From Roseibium sp. Sym1 (lineage in GTDB: Bacteria; Pseudomonadota; Alphaproteobacteria; Rhizobiales; Stappiaceae): a stretch of DNA of 64,000 bases. The stretch's first letter is position 1; every line of letters starts with the position of its first letter. Below are positions 62,860 to 64,000 of this stretch, one piece after another. The stretch is from positions 124,001 to 188,000 of the forward strand of contig NZ_CP114786.1 in NCBI RefSeq assembly GCF_027359675.1, in the 5' to 3' direction. The notes under the pieces were generated by a model. That model was not told the DNA's origin and ran no database searches. It saw nothing but the letters and a program-made list of their open reading frames with translations. The position numbers were made by a program, and so were the translations under genes.

Positions 62860-64000
62860 ATGCGCGGTCTCAATGCACGTCTGGACAGTCTGCTCGACAG
62901 ATGGTGCGCCGACGAGACCTGTTTCGAAAAACCGCTTCGTGTGGTTTTCCTGTCCTTTCTTGCCCTGACCGTCGCCGCTCTCACACTTCAGAACATCGTG
63001 CTGGAATACCGGAGTTTGCGCGAACCGCAGGTGGCCACGATGCAGACCGCCGAGCGGTTGCTTGTGCACCAGCGCGCACGCGGCACCGAGGCACTGACCG
63101 AGGCCGTTGCCGCGGTCAGCGCGGACCAGGACCTCGTGAATGCCATCCGGACAAAGGACCAGAGCGAGATCAGGCAGGTCGCGGACCGGGTTTTCGCCCG
63201 CAAGGCGGCAGATCTCAAGATAGCCGAACTCGCCATTTTCTCCGCGGAACAGGAGCCGGTCTACCTGGCACGCGGCACCGCTCTGGCCAACCTTCATGCG
63301 GACAGTTTTCAAACCGAATTGAACGCGAACCTGTTTCGCCAGACCAATGACATAGAGTTCGGGCCCGGCAACGAAATCGTCGTCAGCATACTCCACCCGT
63401 GGATCGTCGACGGCAAGCTGATCGGCTATCTCAAGCTCGCCCTCAACATCGAACAATCCCTCGCCCTGGCCAGCTCGGCCGTGAACGCGCAGATTGTCAA
63501 ACTCTGCGAGATCGGCGCCGCCGGCGAGCAGGGTGGCGGCACCCTGACCTATCGGGTACTCGGCGACCTGACACCGACCGGTCTGGATTTCGACAAGGTG
63601 ATTTCCGGCAGCAACAGTGTCGACGGCCTCGACCGGTTCCAGTTTCAGGACAACAGGGTCTTCATGGTCCGGAACCTTCCGATACCCGTCATCAGCCAGG
63701 AACATGTCGTACGTCTCGTTCTGGTGAAAGACATCACCCGCAACGTCTGGGCGTTCCTGGAGGGCACACTTCTGTCGCTCATGGCCGGAATCGGCCTGGC
63801 GCTGCTGGCCTGGGCAGTGGTCTTCCGTCTCCTGACTAGGCTCCAGTCCTCGGTCCGGAAAACGCGCTTGCGTCTGGAAGCGGAAGTCCGCGACAACACG
63901 CGCAAGCTCGAGGAAAGCGCGCAGCAGCTGACCGAGGCACAGCATATTGCCCATGTCGGCAACTGGGAACGGGACATAGCCACCAACGAAATCCGGGGTT
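62860..64000 (+). CDS. Membrane sensor protein with periplasmic domain and PAS, truncated by the window end
   Basis: The first 380 residues of a larger protein, open to the last base of the window. A membrane helix at about 28-48 (VVFLSFLALTVAALTLQNIV) precedes a periplasmic region of about 240 residues that looks like a double-Cache-type sensor (IVVSILHPWIVDGKLIGYL). A second helix at about 298-325 is followed by a coiled coil (RLEAEVRDNTRKLEESAQQL) and the start of a PAS domain (AHVGNWERDIATNEI). Such proteins end in histidine kinase or GGDEF/EAL domains, which lie outside the window. GAGGGC precedes the ATG at 62860; the codon-three pattern is clearly coding. Confidence 0.82.
   Translation, partial: MRGLNARLDSLLDRWCADETCFEKPLRVVFLSFLALTVAALTLQNIVLEYRSLREPQVATMQTAERLLVHQRARGTEALTEAVAAVSADQDLVNAIRTKDQSEIRQVADRVFARKAADLKIAELAIFSAEQEPVYLARGTALANLHADSFQTELNANLFRQTNDIEFGPGNEIVVSILHPWIVDGKLIGYLKLALNIEQSLALASSAVNAQIVKLCEIGAAGEQGGGTLTYRVLGDLTPTGLDFDKVISGSNSVDGLDRFQFQDNRVFMVRNLPIPVISQEHVVRLVLVKDITRNVWAFLEGTLLSLMAGIGLALLAWAVVFRLLTRLQSSVRKTRLRLEAEVRDNTRKLEESAQQLTEAQHIAHVGNWERDIATNEIRG

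Overview
The window reads as chromosomal DNA of a GC-rich alphaproteobacterium of the order Hyphomicrobiales (Rhizobiales). A Stappiaceae-like genome (Roseibium/Labrenzia/Stappia group) is my best guess. This rests on gene content and order: a ctaC-ctaD-ctaB-coxF-ctaG-ctaE aa3 oxidase operon with DUF983 and SURF1; ispH-thrB-rnhA; thrC followed by an M16 peptidase; the pmbA-cysQ-DUF4170-DUF374-waaA-lpxK-DUF2093 block; two-subunit glycine decarboxylase; and small families typical of the group (IalB, DUF6101, DUF2093, DUF4170). No rRNA, tRNA or CRISPR array was recognised.

Layout. 0-3.5 kb: an AldB/ExaC-type acetaldehyde dehydrogenase behind two inverted repeats, then a complete IS4-family insertion sequence with 19-bp terminal repeats and a 10-bp target duplication. 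3.5-7 kb: an A/T-richer orphan gene, an HxlR regulator with an esterase-like hydrolase, and a GST/NTF2-like/tautomerase mini-operon. 7-12.5 kb: a LysR-controlled catabolic cluster (M20 hydrolase, ABC permease, binding protein, allophanate-hydrolase-like amidase; no ATPase subunit). 12.7-19.2 kb: a DUF4166 protein, tyrS behind a Tyr-rich leader peptide and terminator, hemerythrin protein, two MarR regulators, a GST, an isochorismatase-like protein and a methyltransferase. 19.2-24.9 kb: the gcvT-gcvH-OsmC-gcvPA-gcvPB operon behind a tandem glycine riboswitch. 25-29 kb: lipoprotein, ispH, thrB, rnhA and a lipid-kinase-like gene. 29.2-29.8 kb: a nested palindromic repeat island. 29.9-37 kb: thrC, M16 peptidase, GNAT, GGDEF/EAL protein, and an AlgH-family protein. 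37-46.5 kb: DsbD-like protein, peroxiredoxin, cytochrome oxidase operon and assembly factors, IalB. 46.5-51 kb: CPA2 antiporter, HAD hydrolase, tldD. 51-61 kb: lipid A/Kdo genes with pmbA, DUF6101, ubiA, a secreted unknown and purD. 61-64 kb: a MITE-like element, a fluoroacetate-dehalogenase-like enzyme and the start of a PAS sensor protein cut by the window edge.

The most interesting observation is upstream of tyrS on the minus strand. A 21-codon leader ORF has Tyr codons at positions 10, 12 and 13. It appears leaderless (a promoter-like pair puts +1 at its ATG). It is followed by a perfect 10-bp terminator stem with a U-tract, whose 5' arm is exactly complementary to the last codons of the leader. 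This is the layout of a ribosome-mediated attenuator sensing charged tRNA-Tyr. T-box control of tyrS is well known in Firmicutes; I know of no described equivalent of this kind for tyrS in Alphaproteobacteria, but could not search.

A second theme is repeats. At least four classes of palindromic or inverted-repeat element sit in intergenic DNA: a ~150-bp bipartite family in three copies plus a half copy, a 559-bp nested island, a 296-bp element abutting purD, and a CCCCGC-GAAA-GCGGGG hairpin that served as the IS target.
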